From: Lumbricus terrestris | Lineage: Eukaryota > Annelida > Clitellata > Crassiclitellata > Lumbricidae | NCBI GenBank assembly: GCA_949752735.1 | Contig: OX457047.1 | Coordinates: 12,465,976 to 12,529,975, forward strand | DNA: 64,000 nucleotides | Direction: 5' to 3' | Shown: piece after piece, positions 1-14,192 of the stretch | Position numbering within the stretch: position 1 is the stretch's first letter | Layout of the letters: every line of letters begins with the position of its first letter | The notes under the pieces: model-generated | Database searches by the model: none | The model's input: only the letters and a program-made list of their open reading frames with translations | What the model was told of the DNA's origin: nothing | Position numbers and translations under genes: made by a program

Positions 1-806
1 ATGACCTTTCACCCAAATCTGCCGAAAGGGGCATGAACCCAGACGAGCACCGACGAGAGGGTGCTGTTGCCAGTCGACCAACAGCCACGGAGATATGTAG
101 TTCCGGCCCTGGTATCCGTGAATTTACAGAGTACAGACGTCCCTCCTTGTCACCCAGACCTGAAGTCCCCGAGTGCTTGTTCCTGTCGCCCCGGCAGTAC
201 GCCGCAGAGCTAGAAGGGGGTGTTGGAAGTGAGCAAGTAAGTGAGGCCACAATTGCACGAGCTCCTGCCCCTCTAGCGGCTAGGGCGGGCGTTACAGTAC
301 GATTAATCCTATCGTATTTCGCAATATTCAACGTTCGATGTCTCTTCTCTCAATATCCCGTTAGACCACTACCGTTTACTATCGTAACTACTGACACAGG
401 CTTTTCGATCCCTTGTAACAACGAAGGTCGTTCGCAAACATCCGTAAAATCTCACGCAACTTTACGATCAAGTTGCTACTGGTACACTCTCCAGAGTTAT
501 CGGTCAATCTGACGATTTGATCAGAATATCCTGTCGTTTTCTCATCTCTAAATCCTCATGACAAGAGTCACACTGCTTGCCACTTTCAAAAAAACCTCCT
601 CCTTCTTGCGCATAACGTACATCAATCTTCTCCATCTCCTCAATTAACGATCACCGTTACGTCATTGTCGTTATGGCGACGTTAAACTATAATGACGTAT
701 TTTGGCCGATCAGCATCTATTAGTTAATCATAATTGTATTATATTAAAACACCGCTTTGATTAAACTGGCTTATACTAAACATTAATAATTAATATTGTA
801 ACATGT
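1..806. other. Unassigned sequence, no gene recognised
   Basis: A 159-codon open frame at 33-512 resembles no family I know and has no recognisable motif, so I do not call it a gene. The only structure I can support is at 657-680, where a CRE-like site is followed by an X-box-like site, matching the leaders of the RLE retrotransposons further along. A decayed 5' end of such an element may therefore lie here. From 700 to 806 the DNA is AT-rich. Confidence 0.5.
657..680 (+). promoter_or_regulatory. CRE-like plus X-box-like motif pair
   Basis: TTACGTCA at 657-664 is followed by TTATGGCGAC at 671-680. The same order and similar spacing occur in the leaders of three RLE retrotransposon copies (4989-5012, 14081-14109, 20472-20495) and, on the other strand, at 36868-36894. 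CRE sites bind CREB/ATF factors and X-boxes bind RFX factors in animals. Promoter function here is inferred only from recurrence. Confidence 0.35.
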
Positions 807-814
807 CATTTGAT

Positions 815-2110
<1,296 letters not shown>

Positions 2111-2988
2111 TATCACGCATGCACTTGAAGACCTATCTGAAAGAACTACTGATTCTTCCGCCAAGGCCCGCTTGTTAGCTGTGCAATCACCACACTCAGG
2201 AGACTGGCTTCATGCACTTCCGATAACAGCAGCCGGATAACGAATGTCGGGAGACGCGCTACGAATAGCAGCCGGTATTCGACTTGGCACTGCGTTGTGC
2301 GAAACGCACACATGCAAGTGTGGTGTCGTCGTCGAACAGAATGGTTTGCATGGATTATCTTGCAACAAAGGAGCTGGAAGGCAGCAGCGTCATGGGATGA
2401 TCAATGACGTTCTTTGGCGCGCAGGGAGCTCTGTTGCTTATCGAGGCGCGCATTCGTAAGAGCCAAAATACCAGCCATGAAGGAGCCGAGTGGTCTTTCC
2501 CGATCTGATGGCAAAAGGCCAGATGGAGTAACCATTATTCCCTGGCACAGAGGTCTTTGCTTGGCGTGGGATGTCACGGTACCAGATACATTCGCAACAT
2601 CGTACAGGCATTTAACCTCAGAAAATGCAGGTGCCGCGGCGGAAAGGGCAGCCCGTAACAAGGAAAGCAAATATGCAGACATTGCAAGATCGCATCATTT
2701 CGTCCCTATTGCAGTCGAAACTGGAGGAAGTTGGGATGGAGATTCTCTTCAATTTGTACAAGAACTAGGACGAAAGATCTCAGCAGCCAAAGGTGACCAG
2801 CGTGAGACCAGCCACCTGCTCCAGCGCCTATCAGTCGCCCTGCAAATCGGAAACTCTGTGTCGATTTTAGGAACAACTGACTCGAACGGTCAAGACACCT
2901 GGAAGTCTTGGTCTGAATGACTACGTTACCTAATGTTCAAAAGGAGCATAGACTTTAGCCTGTAAATGACTTTGTCATTGTCTTTGGA
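2111..2988 (+). mobile_element. RLE (R2/R4-like) retrotransposon copy A, 5' truncated
   Basis: Only the 3' part remains. It encodes the region after the RT (AKARLLAVQSPHSGDWLHALP), then C-x-C...H...C (CKCGVVVEQNGLHGLSC) and the endonuclease with RPD followed by D (KRPDGVTIIPW...WDVTV), and stops at 2920. A stop at 2238 and a 29-bp insertion at 2423-2451 break the frame. The 3' UTR (2921-2988) lacks the hairpin seen in other subfamilies. The copy begins directly at a TAA tract and ends in another, as expected for a TAA-targeted element; Bombyx Dong (R4 clade) is the known precedent. Exact clade is not assignable here. Confidence 0.88.
2416..2451 (+). other. Templated 22-bp insertion between 7-bp repeats
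   Basis: GGCGCGC occurs at 2416-2422 and 2445-2451, bracketing 22 bp. Removing one repeat and the insert restores the reading frame across W-R-A-F-V-R-A-K. The sequence at 2421-2441 is identical over 21 bp to 3401-3421, which codes for a different place in the element (RT palm) in the next copy. Confidence 0.75.
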
Positions 2989-3290
<302 letters not shown>

Positions 3291-3293
3291 TTA

Positions 3294-3329
3294 TGCCGTG
3301 CCTCTGCACCACTCTGCAGAGGCACGGCA
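3294..3329 (+). other. Snap-back hairpin at the 5' junction of copy B
   Basis: Two 14-base arms (3294-3307 and 3316-3329; GCCGTGCCTCTGC with its reverse complement plus one more pair) are separated by 8 bases. The right arm belongs to the element reading frame, while the left arm is extra sequence lying between it and the TAA tract. This looks like self-priming or template switching at the 5' end of the new cDNA. Confidence 0.7.
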
Positions 3330-4611
3330 CTAGACGAAGCATTGGAAGACCATTCAAAGAAATTGGAGCAGGCAATGATGGACATGAGGAGGTTGCCCAC
3401 GCAGGGAGCTCTGTTGCTTATAAGATCTTGCTTCGGGGCGGCGAGGTTAACCTTCCTGCTCAGAACCGCACAATGCTGGGAACACCCGTTGCTGAGCAAA
3501 ATGGATCAGCAGATGAGAAGTGGATTGGAAGCAATCGTTAACATCAGACTGAGCGACATCCAATGGATACAGGCGACGTTACCGATAAGAGACGGTGGAT
3601 TGGGGATAAGAAGGCTTCAGATGCTGGCATCTTCCGCATATCTTGCATCAGCTGCATCAGCCAGAAATCTTCAATCCGCTCTTCTTCACTCGGAGGATTG
3701 GCAAGACGTCTTCAGGGATGAGATTCTTTCTGCTCGCGAGGCTACGCTCCCAAACGGTGCATTAGAGAACATCACTGCACAGAGGGTTTGGGACAGACCA
3801 CTAATTGAGAAAGACCTATCTGAGGTGTGGCGCTCGGCTACAGATCCGATTAACAGGGCCAGATTGGGGGCTGTGACTTCCGACCATGCAGGAGATTGGA
3901 TGGCTGTGTTCCCAATTGCCTCTTGTGGACTGTGCCTCAGTGATGAGGCTGTCCGTGTGGCGATAGGCCTACGCTTGGGTCTGGACCTGTGCGAGCCACA
4001 CCAGTGCCAGTGCGGGGAAACAACAGATCAGAGAGGAAATCATGGTCTCGTCTGTAAGCTGTCTGGAGGGAGAAGTAGCAGGCACTTTGCGATGAATGAC
4101 ACCATCTGGAGGGCCCTCCAGCGAGCTGAAGTTCCAAGCACCAAAGAACCAGCAGGATTGTTCAGAAGTGACGGAAAAAGACCAGATGGAGCAACGCTGA
4201 TACCCTGGTCAAGAGGCAAATATATGATTTGGGATGCCACCAGCGTGCACACGTGCGCAAACTCATATAATTATTCACCTCACTTCATTAACGCCTGGAG
4301 CAGCAGCAGAGATGGCAGCCACTAGGAAGATCACCAAGTATGCTGAAACCCCCACTACCCATGATTTTATTCCAGTGGCACTGGAAACCCTTGGTCCCAT
4401 CAACGCTCAGGGCCGGGAATTCTTGGCAGAACTAGGTCGGCGTTTGACCATTGTTTCTGGGGACCCGCAAGAGACTGCACGCTTGTTTCAGCGACTTTCA
4501 ATTTGCACGCAGAAGTTTAATGCCGTTGCATTTCGAGGCACTTTTGCACAACTGACCGATGAGGATGACCGTTAACTCCAGAACAACAAAGCTTTTATTA
4601 ATGATTTTAAG

Positions 4612-4636
4612 CCTGAGGGATCATAAATACCTCGGG
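4612..4636 (+). other. Conserved 3'-terminal hairpin of RLE element, copy B
   Basis: CCTGAGG at 4612-4618 can pair with CCTCGGG at 4630-4636 (one G-U wobble) around an 11-base loop. It sits immediately before the A-rich/TAA tail. Related hairpins occur at 10140-10161, 10659-10683, 20178-20200 and 24214-24237. It probably forms in the element RNA and is a candidate recognition site for target-primed reverse transcription. Confidence 0.65.
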
Positions 4637-4638
4637 CG

Positions 4639-4723
<85 letters not shown>
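4639..4723 (+). repeat. A30 and (TAA)n tail
   Basis: About 30 A residues are followed by about 18 TAA units. This is the tail of copy B and the 5' target flank of copy C. Confidence 0.95.
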
Positions 4724-4724
<1 letters not shown>

Positions 4725-4988
4725 TGACGTCACAAGTCGACGGCGGAGGTCGAATATTTCAAATGTGGCGTAAATTATATAAATACTTCTTCCTAAGTCA
4801 TCGTTAGCGCTGGATATATAGATCTTTTGCTAAGTCAAGACTTTGTGATTTCGATTACGGTTTCGTTTCAAGTCGACTCGTCCAGGATTCTTAATAATCT
4901 GGTTTGAAAATTTTATTATCATCAACAGTGATCGTTACGCCATTTAAAATTTTCACCATCGCTATATTGAATGGCCGACGAGTCCGAC

Positions 4989-5012
4989 GACGTCAGAATT
5001 ACCATGGTAACG
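4989..5012 (+). promoter_or_regulatory. CRE and X-box motif pair in copy C leader
   Basis: GACGTCA (4989-4995) is followed by the palindrome TTACCATGGTAAC (4999-5011), close to the RFX X-box consensus. It lies about 80 bp upstream of the start codon at 5094. A second CRE core, TGACGTCA, is at the very 5' end of the element (about 4725). Confidence 0.45.
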
Positions 5013-5093
5013 CATTGTCTATTGGCTGAGCGTTACTGTTTACTTTTAGCGTAATCGGTTTCAAATAATATACTAGCTCGCTGCAAACAAATC

Positions 5094-8017
5094 ATGAACG
5101 AGAAACATTCAAAGGGAATCGGGACTTGCCGTGTATGTTGGGCAAATTTTAAGACCCATTCAGCGGATGGCACCATCCATCGTCATGGCCCTACGCCTTC
5201 ACCCTGTCCCGGATCTAGTCAGCCGCCTGCAGAGATACTAGTTCCTAACTTAACCTTGTCACCTTCCTCTACGGCTGACCCTGAAAACAGCATATCGGTC
5301 CAAACACAGCCAGACTCGGACGGACAGCGTCTTCCTGTACCTCCAGTATCCAAACTCGTGCACCCGGTCATAAGAGGCGCGCTAGTCAAACGAATCCCTA
5401 GATCAGCAAGAGCATCATGCGCCGCCCTTTTGGGTGAACTCATAGAGTCTGTCGTGAAGGAACCAGAAGACACCGAGAAATGGTCCAACCTATTGGCCTT
5501 TGGAGGATACATTCTGGCTAGCCAAAACGAAGGGGAGTCAGACACAAACTAACGCGGCTAATTATCTCTAGAGTTACGAAATGGCGCTTGAAAGGACCGG
5601 TTTACGATACAGACGAAGATGAAACTAAACAAATGCCAGTTCGTCGTACAGGTCCGATTAAACGTGATTCGGGACAGTACCTAGCATCGGCAGTTGCCAG
5701 CAAACTGGAAGATGGCAACTAAAAGGCTGCCATACGCCTCATCTGCAGTGATGACGAACCAGCTCCCGACACTCCTGAGACGCTGGCTGCACTAAAGACG
5801 AAACGCCCGCAAGCTCCGACAGACAGGAGACCGATTTGTGACCCAAAGCTTTCAGATCGGTTTGCTCCGTTACAGATCTCAGAGCGATCGATCGTCGATG
5901 CCATATCTTCATTTCCAGCAGGCTCGGCAGCTGGTCCAGATGGTATCACCCCACAACATCTCAAAGACTTAATCTCTGTTGGAGTCGACTGCAACCTCAT
6001 CCGCCACCTGAATGAGCTGGTTAATCTTATGTTGGAAGGGGCTCTGCCGATCGAGGTCAACGAAGTCATCTATGGGGCAAATCTAATTGCTTTAAGGAAA
6101 AAAGATGGAGGCATCAGACCAATCGCTGTCGGATACACTTTGCGACGCTTGGCAGCCAAATGCGCGAACGCCCACGCTGTTGCCCGACTATCAAATATAC
6201 TCGCCCCTGTTCAACTGGGGGTTGGAGTACCTGGAGGCGCCGAAGCAGCAGTGCACGCAACCCGACGCTGGGCCACTTCGATGCTGACAGATGGTGATAT
6301 TCTGGTCAAGCTCGATTTTGCTAATGCCTTCAACACTATTCGCAGGGACTCACTTTTAGAAGCTGTTGCAAAAGACATGCCGGAACTCTACCGTTTCGCC
6401 CATGCTTCATATTCATGCATGCCGATGTTGAGGCATGCTTCAAATATCCTACGGTCAGAAGAAGGAACCCAGCAAGGTGATCCGTTGGGTCCACTGGAAT
6501 TCTGTTTAACACTGCACCCACTCTTGCTGCGGCTGAAATCAGAGTTAAGAGTGGCATTCCTAGACGATCTGACACTGGGAGGCAAGATAGATGTTGTGGC
6601 CCACGACGTTGAGTTGATAGCAAACGAGTCTGCTAAACTTGGGCTCATACTCAACCGCGCGAAATGTGAGGTCATTTGTCAAGATTCCAACAAAAAGGTC
6701 GACGATCATTCATTCAACGATTTCAAGTACACGCCATTGGAAGAAGCGACGCTGCTAGGCTCACCTCTGATGCCTGGGCCGGCCATTGATAAGGTAGTGA
6801 GCAAGAAGGCAGAAGACCTGGAACGAGCTATAGGGAGGCTGTCCATGCTTCACTCGCATGATGCGCTAATCCTATTACGAAATGGATTGAGTGTACCAAA
6901 GCTCCTCTACACAATGCGCACTGCCTTATGCGTCGACTCTCCAAGTCTCACTAGATTTGATTCTTTGTTGAGAAAAGGATTATCAAGCATACTGAACGTG
7001 GAGCTATCGGACGATAAATGGCTTCAGGCATCCCTTCCGGTGAACGATGGTGGCCTCGGAATACGCTGTGCTGCAACGCTGGCACCTTCTGCCTTCTTGG
7101 CATCTGCTGCGAGCACTAGCGAACTCCAGGCAAACATACTAACAACAGGATTAGCTGACACACCGGACGACCTAGTGGACACAGCGCTAAAAGCATGGTC
7201 AACACTCACGGGATCCGAACCACCATCCGGATCAGCAGCTCACCGTCAAAAAGAATGGGACAACCTTTGGATCAAAAAGGCATCGGCAACCCTGCACGAG
7301 TCGGCGAATACTGCACTTGACCGGGCTCGTCTCTTAGCTTCTCAGGCACCACACGCGGGAGATTGGTTGCTAGCATCTCCGGTAACTGCCCTGGGTCTGC
7401 GCCCGTCCGACGAAGTGATAAGGATTTCGGTTGGAATGCGACTCGGAACAACCCTCTGCGAACCACATCTGTGTCACTGTGGCGAAAGAGTCGACGCTAG
7501 AGGACTTCACGGTCTGGCATGCAAGAAAAACGCTGGCCGACAACTACGACATAATTTACTGAACGATATCATATGGCGCTCTTTAAGAAGAGCAAACATT
7601 CCATCACAGAAGGAACCGTTAGGGCTTACAAGGGAAGACGGCAAACGGCCAGACGGTGTGACACTTATTCCATGGTCATGTGGAAGATGCCTCACTTGGG
7701 ACGTGACGGTGTAAGACACCTTTGCAGCGTCGTACCTGGCAGCAACATCAACAGGAGCAGGTGAAGCCGCAAACCGGGCAGCCGTTGCCAAAAGATTGAA
7801 GTACACCGCAATCACCAGGACACATGCCTTCGTCGCGGTGGCATTGGAATCGAGCGGCGCCTGGAGTTCGGAAGGACTTGATTTTGTGCTAGACTTGGGA
7901 CGGAGGCTGACGGAGGCGACACAGGACAGACTCGAGACAAGCTACCTTTTCCAGAGAATTTCTGTAGCAGTTCAACGAGGAAACGCCATCTGCTTCTCTT
8001 CCACATTGCCTTTATAA
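5094..8017 (+). pseudogene. RLE retrotransposon polyprotein, three stops and one frameshift
   Basis: The start at 5094 gives an N-terminal CCHH finger (CRVC...IHRH, residues about 12-31), a proline-rich linker and an IRGALVKRIPRSARA module. A frameshift near 5530 and stops near 5571 and 5718 break the linker. The RT then runs unbroken from 6029 or earlier: PAGSAAGPDG, ALRKKDGGIRPIAVGY, LVKLDFANAFN (motif A), GTQQGDPLGP (motif B) and FLDD at 6557-6568 (motif C). It is followed by the CCHC knuckle (7472-7522) and the endonuclease, with RPD at 7646-7654 and the distal Asp at 7700-7702. A stop at 7712-7714 interrupts the C-terminal 100 residues, which continue in frame to 8017. Dead as it stands, but only lightly damaged. 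Confidence 0.88.
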
Positions 8018-8046
8018 TAATGACAGTCACTCCTGCGCAGAGTCCG

Positions 8047-8047
<1 letters not shown>

Positions 8048-8142
<95 letters not shown>
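8048..8142 (+). repeat. (TAA)n then (TTA)n, an inverted microsatellite
   Basis: About 70 bp of TAA switches to about 25 bp of TTA, so the tract can fold on itself. The switch lies at the 5' junction of copy D and parallels the snap-back hairpin at the 5' junction of copy B. Confidence 0.9.
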
Positions 8143-8884
8143 TGGCTATCCACCGTGCCAGTTGCATCGTGTGGACTAGGCCTTAGCAACGAGGCAATGC
8201 GGGTGGCGATCGGCCTACGCCTGGGTCTCAACCTGTGTGCCCCACATCAGTGTCAATGTGGTGAGACGGTGGACCCCGGAGGCCACCATGGGCTGGTGTG
8301 CAAGAAATCGGAAGGACGATCAAGCCGACACTTTGCGATGAACGACATCATATGGAGATCGCTCAAAAGAGCGGACATCCCGAGCTCGAAAGAACCGGCT
8401 GGGCTCCTTCGGACCGATGGTAAGAGACTCTCATTCCGTGGTCCGGTGGAAAATGCATTACCTGGGACGCAACCAGCATCCATACCTGCGCCGTATCATA
8501 CATAGATAAGACAGCGACGACACCTGGGAGTGCGGCCGAACTGGCCGCCTCGCGTAAAATGGCTAAATATGCAGACCTTCCTGCATCCCACAACTTCGTT
8601 CCGATTGCGTTGGAAACATTGGGACCAATTAACATTTCAGGTCGCGAGTTTATTGTGGAATTAGGTCACCGGCTGACTGCCGTCACGGGCGACCCTCAGG
8701 AGTCTACACATCTGTTTCAGCGCCTGTCCATTTGCACTCAGCGCTACAACGCAATTGCGTTTAGAGGGTCCTTCATGCATGACACCGGGGACCAGGTCCA
8801 AGAACCATAGTTGCAATTATTTCTCTTCGGAATTGATGTTAGAATAGGAACTTGTCTGTTTTGCAATAAAGGAAGTTGTTGTTT
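8143..8884 (+). mobile_element. RLE retrotransposon copy D, 5' truncated, RPD motif deleted
   Basis: Reading starts at WLSTVPVASCGLGLSNEAMR, passes the CCHC knuckle (CQCGETVDPGGHHGLVC) and reaches DGKR. A deletion of about 13 bp at about 8427 then removes the endonuclease P-D and shifts the frame. The downstream sequence (LIPWSGGK..TWDATS, then KYADLPASHNFVPIALETLG) continues in another frame to a stop at 8808-8810. The 3' UTR has a poly(A) signal AATAAA near 8865. Related to copies B and E. Confidence 0.87.
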
Positions 8885-8939
8885 ATAATAATAATAATAA
8901 TAATAATTCCATATAATTCCATATACGCCATAATTCACA
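8885..8939 (+). repeat. Short (TAA)n tract and junction sequence
   Basis: Seven to eight TAA units (8885-8907) are followed by about 30 bp containing a small duplication (TTCCATATA twice) before recognisable coding sequence of copy E. Confidence 0.7.
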
Positions 8940-10163
8940 GAACGCCCTGATCTTACTGCGCTCATCATTCGGCGCTTCGAAGGTGAGTTACCTTCTCCGC
9001 TGCTCCCCCTGCTTTGATCACCCTGCCCTAGTAACATTAGACGGACTCATGAGGACGGGCCTTGAGACCATTGTCAACTGCTCTTAATGATCTCCAGTGG
9101 CTGCAGGCTGCGTTACCAATCAAGGATGGCGGACTTGGCATCCGTAGAGTCGCTTCGCTGGCTTCTTCTGCCTATTTGGTTTCAGCCGCGTCGACTCTCG
9201 ACCTGCAATCTGCCATCCTTGCGGTTGGTGTGGCAACTCCTGATCAGCTCGTGTCGGATTTGCTAGAAGCCCGTCGTGACACCTTGCCGGCGACAATGCA
9301 CCCGTTACCCGGAAAACAGAGCCTCTGGGACCGGCCCCTGGTTGAAATCGATAAGGCGGAAATCCGCCAAAGTGCCGTCGGTTTAGTCGACCGAGCCAGG
9401 TTGGACGCGTCAGGCAGTCCCCATTCAGCTGACTGGCTGTCCGCGCTTCCAATCGCCGCGTGTGGCCTTTCCTGGATAATGAGGCGGTCCGGGTGGCGGT
9501 GGGCCTGAGGTTGGGCTTGGACTTGTGTGGTCCTCACACATGCCATTGTGGCGAGGGAGTTGGCCCCGAAGGCCATCATGGCTTCGTCTGTAGGAGAGCC
9601 ATGGGTTGCTCCTTTCGTCACCACGCCATAAATGACATCATTTGGCGTGCCCTCCTCAGAGCAAGCATCAAGGAACCGGCGGGTCTCTTTAGATCCGATG
9701 GAAAGAGGCCGGACGGGGCAACTCTCATACCTTGGTCATGTGGGAAGTACTTGGCGTGGGATGCCACCATTGTTCACACTTGTGCCGCCTCGTACACAAC
9801 CCACCCAAACTGTTTGGTCGGGCCTGCATCAGTGCAGGCGGCCATCCGCAAAGAACAGAAATACGGAGGGTTGCCCGCCTCCTACATCTTTCAGCCGGTG
9901 GCCATAGAGACATTGGGCCCACTCAATCCTTCAGCCTCAGACTTCGTAAGTGAAATTGGTAGCCGCATCTCTTCTATCACTGGCGACAGACGTGAAGCTT
10001 TCTTTCTTTTTCAACGTCTGTCCATTTGCATTCAACGCTACAACCTGGTCGCTTTCAAAGGTACTTTTGTCTCATACCCTGAAGACGAGGCCTGACCCAC
10101 CAGACATACATTCTTTAGTTAATAATAGTCCATAAGCTTCTGGGGGAATGAAGTACCTCAGGG
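8940..10163 (+). mobile_element. RLE retrotransposon copy E, 5' truncated
   Basis: Begins in the RT thumb (NALILLRSSFGASK) and runs through LQWLQAALPIKDGGLGIRR, AIRQ..ARLDASGSPHSADWL, the CCHC knuckle (CHCGEGVGPEGHHGFVC) and the endonuclease (KRPDGATLIPW...WDATIVHT), to a stop at 10093-10095. Frameshifts lie near 9083 and 9470. Three residues are missing before IKEPAGL. The 3' UTR carries the hairpin at 10140-10161 and an A-rich tail. Confidence 0.87.
10140..10161 (+). other. 3'-terminal hairpin, copy E
   Basis: CTGGGG (10140-10145) can pair with CCTCAG (10156-10161) with one G-T (G-U) pair. It occupies the same position before the tail as the hairpin of copy B, but with a different stem sequence. 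Confidence 0.55.
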
Positions 10164-10257
10164 CAAAAATAAAAAAAAAATAATAATTTAAAAAAATATA
10201 TAAAAAAATAAAAAAATAAAAAATAAATAATAATAATAATAATAATAATAATTAATT
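10164..10257 (+). repeat. A-rich and TAA tract
   Basis: AAAAATAAA-type sequence grades into TAA (about 10226-10251) and TTAATTAAT at the junction with copy F. Confidence 0.9.
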
Positions 10258-10480
10258 AATTGCTACACATGTCTTCATTCCGCTGGCCCTGGAGACGCTG
10301 ATTTGATAACTGATTTAGGTCGTCACCTGTCGCAGGCGTCGGACGATCTGAGGGAGACGTCCTTCCTCTTCCAAAGACTCTCAATTACTATTCAGCGCTT
10401 TAACGCTGTGGCCTTCACGGGCTCTTTCGTTAACTCGATGCCCGCTTTGGAAAAGGAGTAGCCTTTCGATAACAGTAGTA
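10258..10480 (+). mobile_element. RLE retrotransposon copy F, only the last 220 bp
   Basis: Encodes the C-terminal end only (HVFIPLALETL, LGRHLSQ, ETSFLFQRLSITIQRFNAVAFTGSF). It is nearly identical to the end of copy K (21868-22097) apart from a deletion of about 30 bp after ETL. Confidence 0.85.
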
Positions 10481-13171
<2,691 letters not shown>

Positions 13172-13172
13172 G

Positions 13173-13271
<99 letters not shown>
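13172..13271 (+). repeat. (TAA)n microsatellite
   Basis: TAA tract with a few TGA and AAA interruptions after the end of copy G. Confidence 0.95.
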
Positions 13272-13279
13272 GAAGATAG

Positions 13280-13500
<221 letters not shown>

Positions 13501-13822
13501 TCAGATATGAAAGTTGACGAAAAGACGGACAGATTGCTGGAGAGTCATTTTGTCTCGTTGCCGATGATGGATGGGCTGACGAAACGAAATGACAAACAGA
13601 AGCTCATCATATTACCGATGCCTCAGAGCAACAAGTGCGACGAAAACTGAAACTCGAACGCAAAGAGAAATGATTTCTCTTTCCATTCAGTATTATAATC
13701 GGCTTATTTTTTTCTGTTTTGGCGCTGTCAATAATCCATATTAGGCAAACAAGCCATTCAAGGAAAAAAATAAAAATAAAAATAATAATAATAATAATAA
13801 TAATTTGATAATAATAATATAA
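13501..13822. other. Unassigned sequence with a short TAA tract
   Basis: No gene recognised. A small A-rich/TAA tract at 13768-13822 forms the 5' flank of copy H. Confidence 0.6.
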
Positions 13823-14080
13823 ACATTTGACGTAACACAGCGAGTCAGTCGATGATTTTTCTCTCTTAGACTTTTGAAGCGTGTTGGAATAACGCGAGTT
13901 CGTTAAGTCTCGATTTTTACATCTCTGGATTTCTATTGATACCAGGATCATTTATATCTACATACTTTCTTGTGTCAAAATCAGGTTTTTCAATATTCTT
14001 AAGTTACATTTTATGATCTGTGCAACTTAAGCCCGGAATTTAACTTTATGATCTGCACCAGTTAAACGGTTACCATCCGA

Positions 14081-14109
14081 TGACGTCATAATGCGTGCTG
14101 CCTAGCAAC
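14081..14109 (+). promoter_or_regulatory. CRE and X-box motif pair in copy H leader
   Basis: Perfect CRE TGACGTCA at 14081-14088 and GCTGCCTAGCAAC at 14097-14109, which is very close to the RFX X-box consensus. Position relative to the start codon matches copy C. Confidence 0.5.
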
Positions 14110-14192
14110 GCAGTAAAACTGCTCATCTACATACATTTCAAATACTGTTTATTGCCATCGAGATACATTTCTCACACTTTACGCTCTCGCAA

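Larger units (their letters stand above)
3291..4638 (+). mobile_element. RLE retrotransposon copy B, 5' truncated, nearly intact 3' half
   Basis: The copy starts inside the RT thumb (ALDEALEDHSKKLEQ) and reads through LLRTAQCWEHP, the conserved IQWIQATLPIRDGGLGIRR block, the CCHC knuckle (CQCGETTDQRGNHGLVC) and the RPD...D endonuclease (KRPDGATLIPW...WDATSVHT). One frameshift near 4265 separates the last 100 residues (TPGAAAEMAA to the stop at 4573-4575). The 5' junction is a 14-bp snap-back hairpin (3294-3329). The 3' UTR ends in the conserved hairpin at 4612-4636, then A30 and TAA. A short fragment at 24107-24242 belongs to the same subfamily. Confidence 0.88.
4724..8047 (+). mobile_element. 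RLE (R2/R4-like) retrotransposon copy C, near full length
   Basis: This is the most complete + strand copy, about 3.3 kb between two TAA tracts. It has a 370-bp leader starting with TATGACGTCACAAG, a single long coding region (5094-8017, broken) and a very short 3' UTR. All domains of the family are represented: CCHH finger, RT with F-L-D-D, CCHC knuckle and RLE endonuclease. It lacks the 3' hairpin of copies B and E. Single-ORF architecture with a C-terminal RLE is typical of the R2/R4/NeSL/Hero group. Confidence 0.9.

Noticed and set aside
33..512. 159-codon open frame at the window start
   Set aside because: No recognisable domain, composition unlike a conserved protein, and no supporting context.
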